DNA of 64,000 bases from Diadema setosum (lineage: Eukaryota; Echinodermata; Echinoidea; Diadematoida; Diadematidae). The DNA lies in assembly GCF_964275005.1 (NCBI RefSeq), contig NC_092706.1:3539113-3603112 (forward strand). The letters run 5' to 3'. The notes below the pieces were generated by a model. It ran no database searches and had not been told where the DNA came from. It was given only the letters and a program-made list of their open reading frames with translations. The position numbers were made by a program, and so were the translations under genes. Of this stretch, positions 14,301-25,429 are shown in pieces (within the stretch, counting starts at the first letter, position 1; the number at the start of each line of letters is the position of its first letter).

Positions 14301-17073
14301 TCAGGAAGGTTAGCCTGCTCTCTCTCCTTTTCTCTCCCTCTGTGTGAGAGTATACAAATGATGCACAGGATAGAGTGTGTTAGTGAAGGTGCGGCGCGCT
14401 CGAGAGTATTGACAATGGTGCGACATGCACGAGGCGCAGCCGAGTGCATGTTTGCAACCGTTGCCAATACTCGAGAGTGCGCCGCACCTTCACTAACGCC
14501 ACGAAATAATCCTGTGCATCATTTGTTTTATAAAATGGGTCGAAAACTAACAGCATTATTCACATACCTTTGTGGGTCAATACCAGTCAGCTACATGTAG
14601 CACTCGCTCAAAAGTCAAGATGTCCGAAGATGTTCGTCCCAAACATTTACGCACGTCGCACTCGGAAATCCCGCACATTAGTACTGTACGTACGTATAAG
14701 AGTATACGTACGCCACGTGTTATGCACAAGAAAGGCCGCCGGCTGTTGTGGCAGCCCGCGGCCCGAACTAGAAGTTGTTTACAGGATTGACAGCGCGTAT
14801 AGTAGCGCGTGACGCACTTGCAACAACTGATTGAGTGCGCACTGCTAGTGTAAACATTGTGACGTACGTCAGGCCAGGGAGGTGGAAGAGAGACTCTTCT
14901 TAGTGCATTTACTAAGAAATTAATGCACGCACACGTGACTCATTTCAGCGCTTCCAATTGGCTACATTCTTGAACCCAGTTTATAATGTACATTTATGAG
15001 AACAGATATACAGTCAAACCTGCCTTAGCGGCCACCTTTCTATAGCGACCACCTGTCTATAGCGGCCACTGAAAAATCCCCCCCGAGAGAAAAGCCCTGC
15101 TGTTAAAGACCCTGTGTATAGCGACCACCTGTCTTACGCGGCCAGCGGCCATAAATTTTGTTTCCCGCGGTAGATTTTAACCTGTCTATAGCGGCCAAAA
15201 AACCAATGGAGCCATAGCCGAGCCGATAATTCAGCGTGTTTTTCTGCTTTGTAGCTATGCGGGCAACGTTCACTGGTCGCCACCACTGTATTCCTCCCTC
15301 ATTCATCCCTCATTCAATCGTAATAATTCACCAGTGTAAAGCTTTCTTCACGATAGTACACATACTACTGTGCAACAATTTTATATATACACTGGCATGA
15401 TTAAATGCATGAAAGACACGTGTACATATGTACACACATACATGTACATGTAAGAATACAACGATGATACGTGTTCATGTAAGCAATGCACACAAAGTTA
15501 GATTACCTGTCTATAGCGGCCACCTGTCTATAACGGCCGTGTTTGTTTGCGTGTGAACGTGCGTGTGTTTGTGGGTGTGTTATGTGCCATGTTTGCACAC
15601 CTGATTCAAGTCGACGGTCTGCATATTCTGCTCAAACACACAAACCTGCCCAAACAGATCAATAAGTCGCTAAATGCCACAGTTTCTCGCAATTGCATTT
15701 CTCGCAATTCCAATCCTGTCGTATGTAGCTTGCATTTTATGTGGTGATTGACTTTCAAGCAGTATTTCCGAGTGGATTTGCTAGTAAATTCTAAGAGCGT
15801 GTTTCTACTGAGCGATGAAAATTCGAGGTGATGCGAGGTGATTCACAGTGATACACGGTGATGTGCGGTGATGCGTGGTGACACCTCGAATTTTTCCTCA
15901 GTAGAAACAGATCACGTAGTGGCCGATGCGCAGTGATGCGAGGTGCTCTGTCGTCCACCTTTTCAGGTGGTCCATGCGCGGTGATGCGTGGGACGATTTT
16001 CAGTAGAAACACACCGGGTAGCAAAATTTGCGGTGTACCGGAAGTCTCGAATTATTGGGAGTTTTCGCCCCGCGCTTTTCAAATCGGTTCATCGCACACT
16101 CCGACACTTGTGTACACAGCAACAGTAGTTCTGCGCGCACATCATGCCTTGTACCAACTCCTACTAAATACATGAGGTGGTACATGTGCATTGCATGCAT
16201 TCATCGTCTATAAAAATTGTTTGCGTGCCCAACAGCCTATTATACTACATTAATGTATACTCTAATTTTTACACTGCGTTCATTTTCCCATAATATCGTA
16301 TCGTCTCGAAGTTGTAGATTCCTTAATTCATTTTCGCTGGAATACTAACGTTAGTAAGTCGGAGCCCCTGAAGAGCATTAACTGGACCCTCGACCTGCAA
16401 CGATTCCTAATAACCAAGTGGCAGGAAATGTTGGTGAGGGGCATTTTGGACGGAGAGACTAAACGAAATTCAGTGGCCTACCACAAAATGGCAGAGGCAG
16501 CGCGACCTGATCCGTGACCTGAAAATACGCGACTTCCGGATTCACCGCATTTTGCACGTCACCTCCCATCACCCCGTATTTTATTGCTCAGTAGAAACAG
16601 CTCGAGTGGTCGTAAAATACGACGTGGTGCGGGAGACAAAATTTGCGGTGATGCAAGGTGCTCTCAGTAAACATGCTCTAAGTTTCTGTCACTGTTTTAT
16701 TTGTGCGAAAGTCATGGCTGTACAGTAGTGTAGATAATAGTCATTTCAAAGAAAAACAATCACAGGTTTGTCACACAATTTACATTGAAGCAAAGCTCGG
16801 CAGTTTTTCTACCACTTCACTCATTACATGTCCATAGTAACAAAAATCTATGAAAATTACAGAGATTTTGTAAAAAAAAAAAGAATTTTTCCCAAAGCAT
16901 GACTATGTTGCTGTCTCAGAATAATGTGGCACACAGGGGATTTACACCATGGCACATAAAGAGTTAAACCATTTTAATAGTACAGGTGTGTTTGTGTGTT
17001 TGTTTGTGTGTGTATGTGTGTGTATGCATGCATGTCAATTTAGTTGTGTTGTATTGGTTGCAGTGTTTGTGCT

Positions 17074-17116
<43 letters not shown>

Positions 17117-19100
17117 TTGTATATGTGCACATAATTTTGTGGTGTATCGTACTATGTGTGTGTGCAAAAGTTATGTTTGTGTAGGAGTGTGTCTGTATGA
17201 CAGTTTTGTATGTCCCTTTTTGTGTGGATTAGTTAGTGAATGTGTACCAAAGTATGTGTCTGTGTATGTGTGCATTTTTGTTCGTCTGTTATGATGATGC
17301 AAATATTCAAGCAGGGAGATTTCCTTCGTGTAGGAGTTGTTGAAACCATACCTTCAGATTGTGTGAAATCTGTACAGTCCAGCTTGTTTTTACCACAATT
17401 AGGAGATTCCAGTGAGGAAAAAAAAAAGAAGAAAATTTCAATTTGTGTCACCAGTTGTTGTTATACCATTTGTAAATGATTTTAATGTGTGCAGTCAAGC
17501 CCCATTAATTGACACACTACTAGTATAGAATGGTACTTGCTGGAAATTTTTTGCAAATTCTGTCAACATTGCAAGCAGAGTATACATGTGAAAAAAAGTT
17601 CTCTCTCCCTCCTTTCATTTAAAGCTGTGTAACCAGCGAGGTTTCAACCCTGTTGGCTCTGAGAGACAAGACCTTGTGCGATGGCTGACTGAATGGGGGC
17701 AAATCTCCACAAAAATGACTGGTAATAATCTGTTAATTCTATTCTCTTTCTTTATAACACAAACATAAAAAGAAGATTGTTGTTATATGGCATGAGTTAA
17801 GTGAAAGTTTGTGTGAAATTTAATCAGAATTCTCATAGCAGTCACTTTCTATATGCAGTACAGTAAAAACAAACAAATAAGAGAAGAGGTATGAAGTGGG
17901 GCCTCTGTGCAATAAGAATAATATGTTGATGTGAGATGAGTGCAAAGATGTAAATGAGAAGAAACAATTGAATTGATTCCCATTAAGATTTTGTTTATAT
18001 TGTTCCTCTTAAAACACAGGCAGATTGAAATTGATGATGAATTGACAAGATTATCATTGTAGTATTAAAAGTTTGTTTTGACAAAGTACACTGTACAAAT
18101 ATTTGACCATTCATCTTGTGATACTGACAGACTTGCAGTCATTATCAAAGCAAAGACTCTGCAAAATGAGACAAAAAGACCGAAGTACAGACATTTGAAA
18201 ATGAGGGGTTCAATATTTCATCAATTCCTGTCCAAATTTCACATGTGTTAAGAATGTTTTAAAATCAAAATATTTTAGGTTTTCAGAAGCATGCTGCTAT
18301 GAAATATTTGATTGACCTATCGTTATGAAATGCCTTATGTCTTACTTTGTTTTCACAGTGTTACATAACACTTTGTGGTGCTATGATGTACCTGGGGGCA
18401 TTTCATGAAGCATTTTGTCCGACAAAGTTGTCGGACAAACTTGCTCTCAGCCAATCAGATGCAAGGATTTCAGTAGCTTTTAACAGTTTGTCAGAAAAAT
18501 ATCCGACCAATATGCTTCATGAAATGCCCACCTGTTCTGCAGTCTGAGACCTATGGGTCAAATTCAATCATTCTGAGCTAAGTTCTCTCTCTGCATTACC
18601 TCTCCTTGAAAATTAGATGTGATCTGAAAGTGTGGTCATGCCTTGCTGTATCAATGCACAGCATACTTTTTTTATCCCCAACAGGCCATTCAACCCAAAA
18701 GGGGTAAACCCATACGCCCCTAACAGCTGGAGGTCAGCCCTCATGAAAATTGCTGAACCTCCTGCAACGGCCCTTATATGTGCTCATGTGCATTGTATGG
18801 AAGTGTTTGTATTGGATTACGTGGTTCAGGTCATCCCTGTTTTAGCCTTTTTTGCAATGAATTTTCCTTGAAATATAATCAATTTGTCTTGGTCCATGAG
18901 AAACAGTGTGAAATTTAAAGATTCTATCATGTAGTAGAGGTTGGTTCGACTAGAAACATCTAGGAACTAAAGGGTTGATATTCATTTTGAATCCAGATGA
19001 GGAGAAGTCTCTTCTACTACACGCCAGCATCCTCCTCGTAACCGGACGACCTCATCAAGGAGATACCTTGGGGATGAAGCCCACCAACGAGGCTGCCTAG
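8211..19100 (+). CDS. LETMD1: LETM1 domain-containing protein 1 (LETMD1), nine coding exons
   Basis: Coding exons: 8211-8347, 9264-9466, 10054-10169, 10871-10953, 11902-12094, 13349-13444, 14153-14308, 17625-17721, 18997-19100. Every junction is GT/AG and all phases agree, giving 394 residues (human LETMD1 is about 360). The N-terminus is Arg/Lys-rich with few acids (RLFKGCHRY, LLSTSYRRFK), as in mitochondrial presequences. Residues 157-184 are hydrophobic (VLPVLVIVNIPFVYYVTLPIV) and form the likely inner-membrane span. Downstream, RIFLSDHF, LCKLHAQWVL and LCNQRGFNPVG line up with the LETM1-type matrix domain as I recall it for human LETMD1. The family acts at the mitochondrial inner membrane in organelle homeostasis; its exact biochemical activity is not settled. 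The start ATG sits in a good context (CCATCATGG). CSRNP is the convergent neighbour. Confidence 0.93.
9264..9466 (+). CDS. LETMD1: LETMD1 coding exon 2
   Basis: Acceptor TTATCTTCAG, donor GTGAGT. Encodes residues 47-113, including the Pro/Lys-rich linker (GKDKPPKPG) and the start of the conserved region (ISPKARVFYERFIDG). Confidence 0.9.
10054..10169 (+). CDS. LETMD1: LETMD1 coding exon 3
   Basis: Acceptor CTCTGAAG, donor GTATGT. Encodes about residues 114-152, a charged amphipathic segment (FMQDFRYVYSLNKRLKNK) before the membrane span. Confidence 0.9.
10871..10953 (+). CDS. LETMD1: LETMD1 coding exon 4 (membrane span)
   Basis: Acceptor CCATGACAG, donor GTAAGT. Encodes residues 153-179 plus two bases of codon 180, most of the hydrophobic segment (AKVLPVLVIVNIPFVYYVTL). 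Confidence 0.9.
11640..11777 (+). mobile_element. SINE/LINE 3' tail (GCGCTATATAAAT motif, ATT repeat)
   Basis: Ends GAAGCGCTTTGTG, AAAAGCGCTATATAAATAT and then ATT repeats. This tail is shared by CR1/L2-mobilised SINEs in many deuterostomes. It lies in LETMD1 intron 4, same strand as the gene, and is truncated at its 5' end. Confidence 0.6.
11902..12094 (+). CDS. LETMD1: LETMD1 coding exon 5
   Basis: The acceptor AAATAG at 11896-11901 was chosen over a later CAG because it restores phase and completes the LPIV-LYFQRIFLSDHF join expected from the family. Donor GTTAGC. Encodes residues 181-244. Confidence 0.88.
13349..13444 (+). CDS. LETMD1: LETMD1 coding exon 6
   Basis: Exactly 32 codons in phase 0 on both sides (LEKSLFTADDILSHRDIFSH...). 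Acceptor GCATGTGTAG, donor GTTAGT. Confidence 0.88.
13470..13960. repeat. dispersed repeat copy in LETMD1 intron 6
   Basis: Shares blocks with 20145-20410: a GGCATATG/TTAG start, TTTCACCAGTGGTTA, a CAGCAATG-like block and a distal block ending AAAATTCAGGAAAATGAAAA. CpG sites look decayed to TG/CA in this copy, suggesting an older insertion. Family not identified. Confidence 0.4.
14153..14308 (+). CDS. LETMD1: LETMD1 coding exon 7
   Basis: Exactly 52 codons, phase 0, with a strong polypyrimidine acceptor (CCTTCCTCCCCAG) and donor GTTAGC. Encodes KSLCKLHAQWVLFAPN and the TGLDHVEDLDLRK helix that precedes the most conserved motif. Confidence 0.92.
14355..14525. mobile_element. palindromic MITE (CAAATGATGCACAGG ends)
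   Basis: Ends are inverted CAAATGATGCACAGG / CCTGTGCATCATTTG, and the interior is also a long inverted repeat (GTGCGGCGCGCTCGAGAG against CTCGAGAGTGCGCCGCAC). A second related end occurs at 49684-49820 in CSRNP intron 2. It lies in LETMD1 intron 7 right after exon 7. Superfamily unknown. Confidence 0.75.
15011..15540 (+). mobile_element. Tigger/pogo-like MITE, right end not found
   Basis: Starts TA-CAGTCAAACCTGCCTTAG and carries repeated TAGCGGCCACCTGTCTA motifs, typical of pogo/Tigger-type non-autonomous elements. The matching inverted right end is not visible, so the copy is truncated or rearranged. Confidence 0.5.
15795..16678. mobile_element. PIF/Harbinger-like non-autonomous element
   Basis: Inverted termini GAGCGTGTTTCTACTGAG and (reverse complement of the right end) GAGCATGTTTACTGAG are flanked by TAA on both sides (15792-15794, 16679-16681), matching the 3 bp TWA target duplication of PIF/Harbinger. 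The interior has several GTTTCTACTGAG-type inverted copies and GGTGATGCG direct repeats. No transposase frame. Lies in LETMD1 intron 7. Confidence 0.65.
17077..17115. repeat. TA dinucleotide microsatellite
   Basis: Perfect (TA)n inside a longer GT-rich stretch (16987-17270) of LETMD1 intron 7. Confidence 0.95.
17625..17721 (+). CDS. LETMD1: LETMD1 coding exon 8
   Basis: Encodes LCNQRGFNPVGSERQDLVRW and then LTEWGQISTKMT, the best-conserved part of the LETM1-like domain (human equivalent [20 protein letters not shown]). Acceptor CATTTAAAG, donor GTAATA, phase 1. Confidence 0.92.
18393..18532. mobile_element. short palindromic MITE (GGCATTTCATGAAGCAT ends)
   Basis: GGGGGCATTTCATGAAGCAT at the left is repeated inverted at the right, with a GTCCGACAA/TTGTCGGAC hairpin inside. 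About 140 bp, in LETMD1 intron 8. No clear target duplication. Confidence 0.7.
18997..19100 (+). CDS. LETMD1: LETMD1 coding exon 9 and stop
   Basis: Encodes DEEKSLLLHASILLVTG followed by a short variable tail and TAG at 19098-19100. The motif SLLLHASILL matches the family C-terminus (SLLLHNVVLL in human). Confidence 0.9.
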
Positions 19101-20568
19101 ATGCTGGGAATTCCCCTCACAGACATGATGCCGACTGACCTCAACGTGTTCATTGTGCAACTTCTGCCTTATGCTGTCCAAACCACCAAATCCGTGATGT
19201 GGACTTGTGGACTCGGACAGCAAATGATGGACTCATAGCACTTGGAGAGCAAATGATGGTAACATTGACAGACTTTGGTAAATGGCTCAACATGAAGCCT
19301 TCGAAAGTGCTGCGCAGTACTGCATTTATTTAGAGATATCATGATATAGTTCTAGAAATCGGCAATAGCTCATGAAGGCGAGAGAGATATATAAGAGAAA
19401 AAACAACATTAACATGGTGATATCAAATCTTGGGATTGTGACTGTCATAGGATAGAATGCTAATATCCATTTTCATCTGAGTGGATACTGTATTGAAAAT
19501 GGCATAGTGTGATTGAGAACTATGCTTTACCTAGAAACCTCTGCACCATCTTCAAAAGTGACCAAGGTAGTCTGATGTCCGTTGTTGGCCCTGTTTTGTC
19601 CTTCTGTAAATGCCAATATTTTCGCGTGATTGATATTTCGCACTGAGCGGCTCAAAAAACATGTTCGCCGGTTCTTGAGTTTGCACTGTGAAATTGCGGA
19701 GATACAGACTGTACCTACTCGTATGTTTTCATCCAACTCAGAGAAAAAAAACAACCCAACAGAATATCATGTGATGTTTCCTTGCATAAAAATTAAACTG
19801 CTGCCCAATCCAACAACAACAAAACCTTTTTCCTTCATAGAAAATATCTAGCTCTGGTAAGATATATATATGCATCCATGATTTAGTGTGATTGCTTTCC
19901 TTCAGACAGTGAAGGGGTTCATAAATATATTTGTTTTCGTTTTGGGATGTTTATTTTTTTCTTAAATACTGAGGGCCAGGTACTGGTAATGGAAGTTCTC
20001 AAAAATGTCTTCTAGAAAATAATTTCCATAGTAAGTCCCATCCAGTCAAATAATTTCTGTAGCAGTCACAGAAAGTTAATTCTTTAAGTGTTCCGAGGTA
20101 GGATAAATATGACACCTTAAGCATCCAGGAAACGTCAGAGAATACTGTATATGCCATACTTTAGCAAGTCTAATTTTTCATGGATCAGGAGCTCACAACA
20201 GTTTCGCCAGTGGTCAAATTCACAATCATGGTGTTCAGTAATGAGTGGAGAGATGTACGCGTGCATGTACATGTAGCATTCATGTATTTGTGTGTGTTTT
20301 TAGATTTTTAAATGAATAGCACACAACTTCCGAAATTCACGAAAATAAAAACGTTGCAAAATACAATGTATGCAGCCTATATACTGTACAGTAGTCAACG
20401 GAAACATCTATGAAGCACTGCATCTATTCATTCCTAGTTGTGGGTAGTAAGGAGCGGGATATTGATGATCCTTTGTATCAATCTTACTCGTGTAACAAAA
20501 TTCTGTGTTCCGACAAAGTGAATGGACTCTAGATGTGATAGTGGAATGGTTTTGAATTATTTCTTTAA
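19101..20568. other. LETMD1 3' UTR and downstream sequence
   Basis: After the LETMD1 stop there is no other gene signal. An ATTAAA at 19792-19797 could be the poly(A) signal but is not proven. A CpG-containing repeat-like segment at 19600-19720 (TTTTCGCGTGATTGATATTTC) and the repeat copy at 20145-20410 resemble dispersed repeats seen elsewhere in the window. Confidence 0.4.
20145..20410. repeat. dispersed repeat copy matching 13470-13960
   Basis: Shares TATATGCCATA, TTTCGCCAGTGGT and CGAAATTCACGAAAATAAAAA blocks with the intron 6 copy, here with CpG sites better kept. Confidence 0.4.
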
Positions 20569-21126
20569 AGGGACTGTACAGTACTGGTTAAAGTGGGGAT
20601 TCAAGGCCCTGTTTCATAAAGCTGTTCGTAAAGTTACGAACGACTTACGAGCGACTGGTGATCAGTTCTGATGTGCTATACTTATCAGAATTTCCATAAT
20701 TCAGCACAAGAACTGATCACCAGTCGCTCGTAAGTCGCTCGTAACTTTACGAACAGATTTATGAAACACCCCCCATATAACATTCCTAAATGAGATAATG
20801 AGAAACCTCTTATGAAATATGAAAGAGCATGTAATTTTAAGAAGGATTAAATGTTTATTTGATGAAAATTGGTTTTCAAATGGCTGAGATATCAAAAAAA
20901 GTGATATTAATAATAATAAATGGCGACAAGCCACGCCTTTTATTAGGATCTCTTTGTTTCACCTTGTTTTTGGATATCTCAGCCATTTCAAAACCGATTT
21001 CCATCAAATAAACTTTTGATACCCCTTAGAATTGCATGCTCTTTGACATCTCATAGATTGGTTTCTGAATATCTCGCAAAATGTTAAAAGCTAAATCCTC
21101 ACCTCTACCAGAACTGTATAGTCCCT
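20569..21126. mobile_element. TTAA palindromic MITE, copy A (with nested MITE)
   Basis: Termini AGGGACTGTACAG and its inverse AGGGACTATACAG are flanked by TTAA (20565-20568 and 21127-21130), the target of piggyBac and Kolobok elements. The whole element is a near-palindrome with arms containing GGCTGAGATATC and TTTATTTGATG motifs. Another MITE (20604-20774) interrupts the left arm. Related copies are at 30675-31056, 35151-35530 and 63746 to the window end. Confidence 0.85.
20604..20774. mobile_element. nested palindromic MITE (CTGTTTCATAAA ends)
   Basis: GTTTCATAAAGCTGTTCGTA at the left is inverted at the right as TACGAACAGATTTATGAAAC; the arms continue through ACTTACGAGCGACTGGTGAT on both sides. 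It sits inside the TTAA element, so it arrived later. Confidence 0.85.
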
Positions 21127-21603
21127 TTAACATCTATATTATAATTCATGTTCTGGTGAAGGAAACGTGTGACAATCATTTGTTCCGTGATTACAGTAAT
21201 TAATCCATGTTAATCGTAGTGGACTACCTCTTTCCTATGGCAAACCTGGACTGAAAATGTGACATGGCATGCAATCTATCCAATGGCATTGCATATTGTG
21301 CGAGCTGAAATTTATATGGTGTTTCATAATTTCGCAAATTTCGCGAATTGCCTTTGAACTGTGAAATTTACAATATGTGAGTATAAAAACATGCAAAAAC
21401 AACAATGCACAAAAATACACTTACCAAAAAAAAAAGATCAAACAGTGCCAGCACTTGATTGCGAGCATCTAGTACTGTAGGTCTATGATGTAGGTATAGT
21501 AGAGCAGATAAGCCCTCAAAATCACGTGAATTGTGCAAAATTTGACTAAAGCATGAAACTTTCACCAGTGTTAGTACATACCATAAGATTTATTTTATGT
21601 ACT

Positions 21604-22260
21604 TTAGATATCAGAAAATCGATGTTTTTAGACATTTGCAAATGATATATGTGGTTATGTTGCACTAAACATGCATTTATACCACAGAGAAATCATTTCC
21701 AGATTCAACAGAGCACTGACAGGTTTTTACCTTTGACCTCTGATGACCTCCAGAGGTCAATGAACTTTAAATATCAAAATATCGATGTTTTTAGACATTT
21801 GTGAATGATATATGTGGTTATGATTCACTAAACATGCATCTATACTTCAGGGAAACCATTTTCTGATTCCACAGAGCATTGACAGGTTTTAACCTTTGAC
21901 CTCTGATGACCTTTGGAGGTCAATGACCTCAAAATATTATATTGATCTGTGATGTCATTGGTTAATGGTAACCATTGTTAAGATGTACAAAACAAGCATA
22001 TCTGTCTTACAATGAAATTGTCTTCATATTCTAAAGAGCAGACAGGTTTCTACCTTTGACCTCTGATGACCTTGAGAGGTCAATGACCTCAGAATATCAG
22101 AATATTGAAGTATGACATCATTGGTGAAAGGTCAAACATGGTAAGGATGTACAAAACAAGCATATCTGTGTACAATGACATCGTCTTCATATTCCAAGGC
22201 ACACAGACGAGTTTCTGCCTTTGACCTCTGATGATCTCGAGAGGTCAATGACCTCAAAGT
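21604..22260 (+). repeat. left-arm ~163 bp tandem monomers
   Basis: Four monomers, each beginning near AATATCA(A/G)AATAT and ending in TTTGACCTCTGATGACCT...AGGTCAATGACCTC. Monomers 1-2 and 3-4 form two subtypes: the first pair shares GATATATGTGGTTATG, the second shares GATGTACAAAACAAGCAT. Confidence 0.85.
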
Positions 22261-22649
22261 ATCAGAATAGTTTGGCATCATCAATGGTAAACATGATGAT
22301 GTTTTAGAGAGCACTCGTAGGCCCTGTTTATTAACGAGCCATTACCGTTCACCTATGAAAATCACACAAGGTCAAATACCTCGAATGAAATGTGAGGATG
22401 TTAATATTGATATTGCGATAGTTAATAGTTAATAATTGTTTATAATGTAGGGCTTACAAACCATGCATTTCTGTTACCAAAAAAGTGGTTACTCATTCCG
22501 CAGAACTTTTCAGGTAATTATCTAAGTCGGGTATGTGCACAGAGCAAGGGGTGTCGATCTGTTTTCACGTGGGGGGGGGGGAACTTGGAAAATATGTAAA
22601 AGCATAAGTTCATGGTGCAAAGGAATGAAGCGGAGGGGGAGGGGGAGGA

Positions 22650-24030
22650 TGTGGGTGGGGGATTGGATTTTTGCAGGTTTAGACCTGAAATCAGTGATTC
22701 AGTGTAGCTCTTGTTTAATGTGTGCGTCATGGGGTGTGGGCGCATCGGACCTACCCTCCTCCCAAAGACGAAGTTTTTTTTTTTTTTTTTTTTTTTTTTA
22801 AGAATCTGATGCATACGTTTTGGGGAATATTTGGAAAATTATGGATCACCAAGGTGTACCAAGTCTATATGGATGGGAACCCAGCAAGCGCAGCGTTGGC
22901 GAGGGTAGGGTATTCCACTCCCATTCGACAGAGCTCTTGTATTTTGAGAAATGAGATTCAACGACCTGGCACACAGGCACTTTCGAAGGAATACCTCGAA
23001 ATTTGTATCAAAAAGGTGTAGTAAGTCAGCCATCTATGGAGGAAGACCAATCCACAGAAGGATGTGGGTGGAGGTATCCCCCTCCCACATTATGGAGCTT
23101 TTGCATTCTTTTGTTTGCAATTCAATGATCTTGTGCCACTCTTGGTTGAACTACCATTTAAAAAAAAAAAAAAGTCCATACCCAAATGTGTAGCCATAAT
23201 CAATGCATGGAGGAGAGGTTGATACAGCGAGAGGAGGGTATGAAAGGGGCTGTCCCCCAATCCTTCCCATGCGAGGGAGCCTTTGCAGTAAGAATAGAAA
23301 TGTAAAAAAAAAAAAAATCTAGTATACACATTTATGATGGAATATTTGGGAAATTATCAGTAAAAGGAGTGTACCAAATCTAAGGGTAGAAACCGAGGAG
23401 GGATTGTTAATTGAAAGATACACTACCCCCTCCAAAAAGAGGGATTTTCTTTAATACGTCGGAACTGAAATTAAAGATCTAGTACATACTTTGTGATGAT
23501 ATAGAACAAAAATGGGACAAAAGGACTGAGCGTATATGGAAGGGGACAGAACGAAAGATAGTGTGGGGGAGGGGGTATGCAAAGGAGATTCTGCCTTTTA
23601 ATCTGGTGCATACTATAGCTAAAATGTTCAGTGACAATTCATTTTCTGTCAAAAAAGTGAAGAAAAAAAATCTCAATCTCAGGAAATACTTGGAGGCAAA
23701 GTTTTATGTCCCCACCATTCCCCCTCCCATATTTTCTCGGGAGGCGGGGCAAATGCCTCTTGCCCTCCAAAATGAACAATCGTGCATATATAGGAAAGCC
23801 TTTTCATCTTTGGAATTCAAATAAAAATATCTCTTAAAAACATTTTTCGTAGAATAAGGGAAATTATCATTCCCCAAAGTATGTTATATCTGTGGAAGGA
23901 ACCAAGCAGGGGGAAGGAGTCTATCGAAAGGAGATATCCCCTCTCACAGAAGGGAGATTTTGCATTTCAGAATTAAATTTTAACAATCCGATGCACACCT
24001 AAAGTGAAAAACTTGGGCAGTTTTCTGTCT
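22650..24030. repeat. strongly diverged tandem array, ~170 bp period
   Basis: About eight degenerate units. Recurrent landmarks are AAATTATCA...GGTGTACCAA, a G-rich/C-rich CCCCCTCCCA block, GGGAGCTTTTGCATT and ATCTGGTGCATAC. The ATCTGGTGCATAC-type landmark falls near 22803, 22965, 23125, 23315, 23478, 23600 and 23990. Divergence is high and units are interrupted by A/T homopolymers, implying great age. Confidence 0.6.
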
Positions 24031-24655
24031 AAAAAGCAAAGAACAAAAAACAACGACAAAAACTAACAACAACATCTCAGAATTTAATGGGGTGGGGGTC
24101 AACTATCCCTGCCACCACCCCACCCCTCCTCCAAACTAATGCCCCGGTATGTGCATGTGTTTTATTCCACTTGTTGAAAAGAAGAGAGAGTTTTAAGAAA
24201 CAATATTGTTCAGTGGTCGCTATCCCAGTCAAGTAAATTGTTTATCAATAAGGTGATTTCCTTCACCTGTATATCTTAAGATGATGTAGGCCTGGTATTT
24301 GCCTTGCACGTTATTACATCTATTTCTCTTTTAGTATTCTCGTTTATATTTTGATGTGAAAGTTGTTTACTTTGCCACGATTTTATTTGTACATAGAAAA
24401 AATGATCCAAGACTGAAAATGAAACTGATACAATATTTAATGATTGACATGATGCACATATTGTGTATTTCTATAGCAATAAAAGTGAGCAATTCAAAAG
24501 GCGTGTACTCATTTCACATGAACATTAGCGATGATCCTCTGACCTCTGGAGGATATTGAAAGATATGCATCAAAATGTAAGAATATTGATGTCTGGTCTC
24601 ATTGGTTTGTAATGGCCTGCTGCTTATGAAATAATAATTATATTTTAAAAAAATG

Positions 24656-24659
<4 letters not shown>

Positions 24660-24687
<28 letters not shown>
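24660..24687. repeat. GT microsatellite
   Basis: Perfect (GT)n of about 28 bases. Confidence 0.95.
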
Positions 24688-25114
24688 CCAAAATTGTATG
24701 CAGAGTATTCCACACACAGTTCAATTTTGACTTCCATCTAGGACAATGAGCGGTTACTTTTTTCTCAACTACACTGTAATATCAAAATCTATTGAAAAAA
24801 CACGGTGGCGGCTGGGTCTAACACAATCAGTATTATCATTCCTTTTCGTTGGAGATCCATGCGGGATGGTCAAAACAAACATAAAAAATAGATATCTCAG
24901 ACCTAATTGTTATAACAAAGCATCATATCCTCATATACCCAATACAACCCTCTATGCCCAGACAATGTAAACCACCCCATGGACTTACTTGGAGCTTTAG
25001 AATATCCTTTGTCAACAGAGAGAGACATCCAAACCTTTGCAGTGCCGACTAAGATCTGCCATGGAACTGACTGGTATTGGCTCTGCATCATTGACAGCAG
25101 ATCTCGTTTCCTAT

Positions 25115-25155
25115 TCTCCTTCTTCTTCTTCTTCTTCTTCTTCTTCTTCTTCTTC
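25115..25155. repeat. TTC microsatellite
   Basis: About 13 TTC units. Confidence 0.95.
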
Positions 25156-25429
25156 ATTATACTGTGTAATCTTGTAATATTCTGCCATGGAGCCTTTTCT
25201 TAATTGGTTAAAGAAGGTATCCAAAGAGCTATATGAAGCAAAAAACAACAAACAAATGCAAAAACAAAAAGAGAGACATATGTATCTTTAATAACAGAGC
25301 TGAATATTGAATATCTCTCTCCTGAAGTGTTTCAAAGAGATACAAGAGACAGTGGCCGAGAGTAGCCGCCACCTTTTTTGGGAGTAGGCCTACTTTGTGT
25401 TCTTGCAAATGATGCCTGACATTTTTGGT

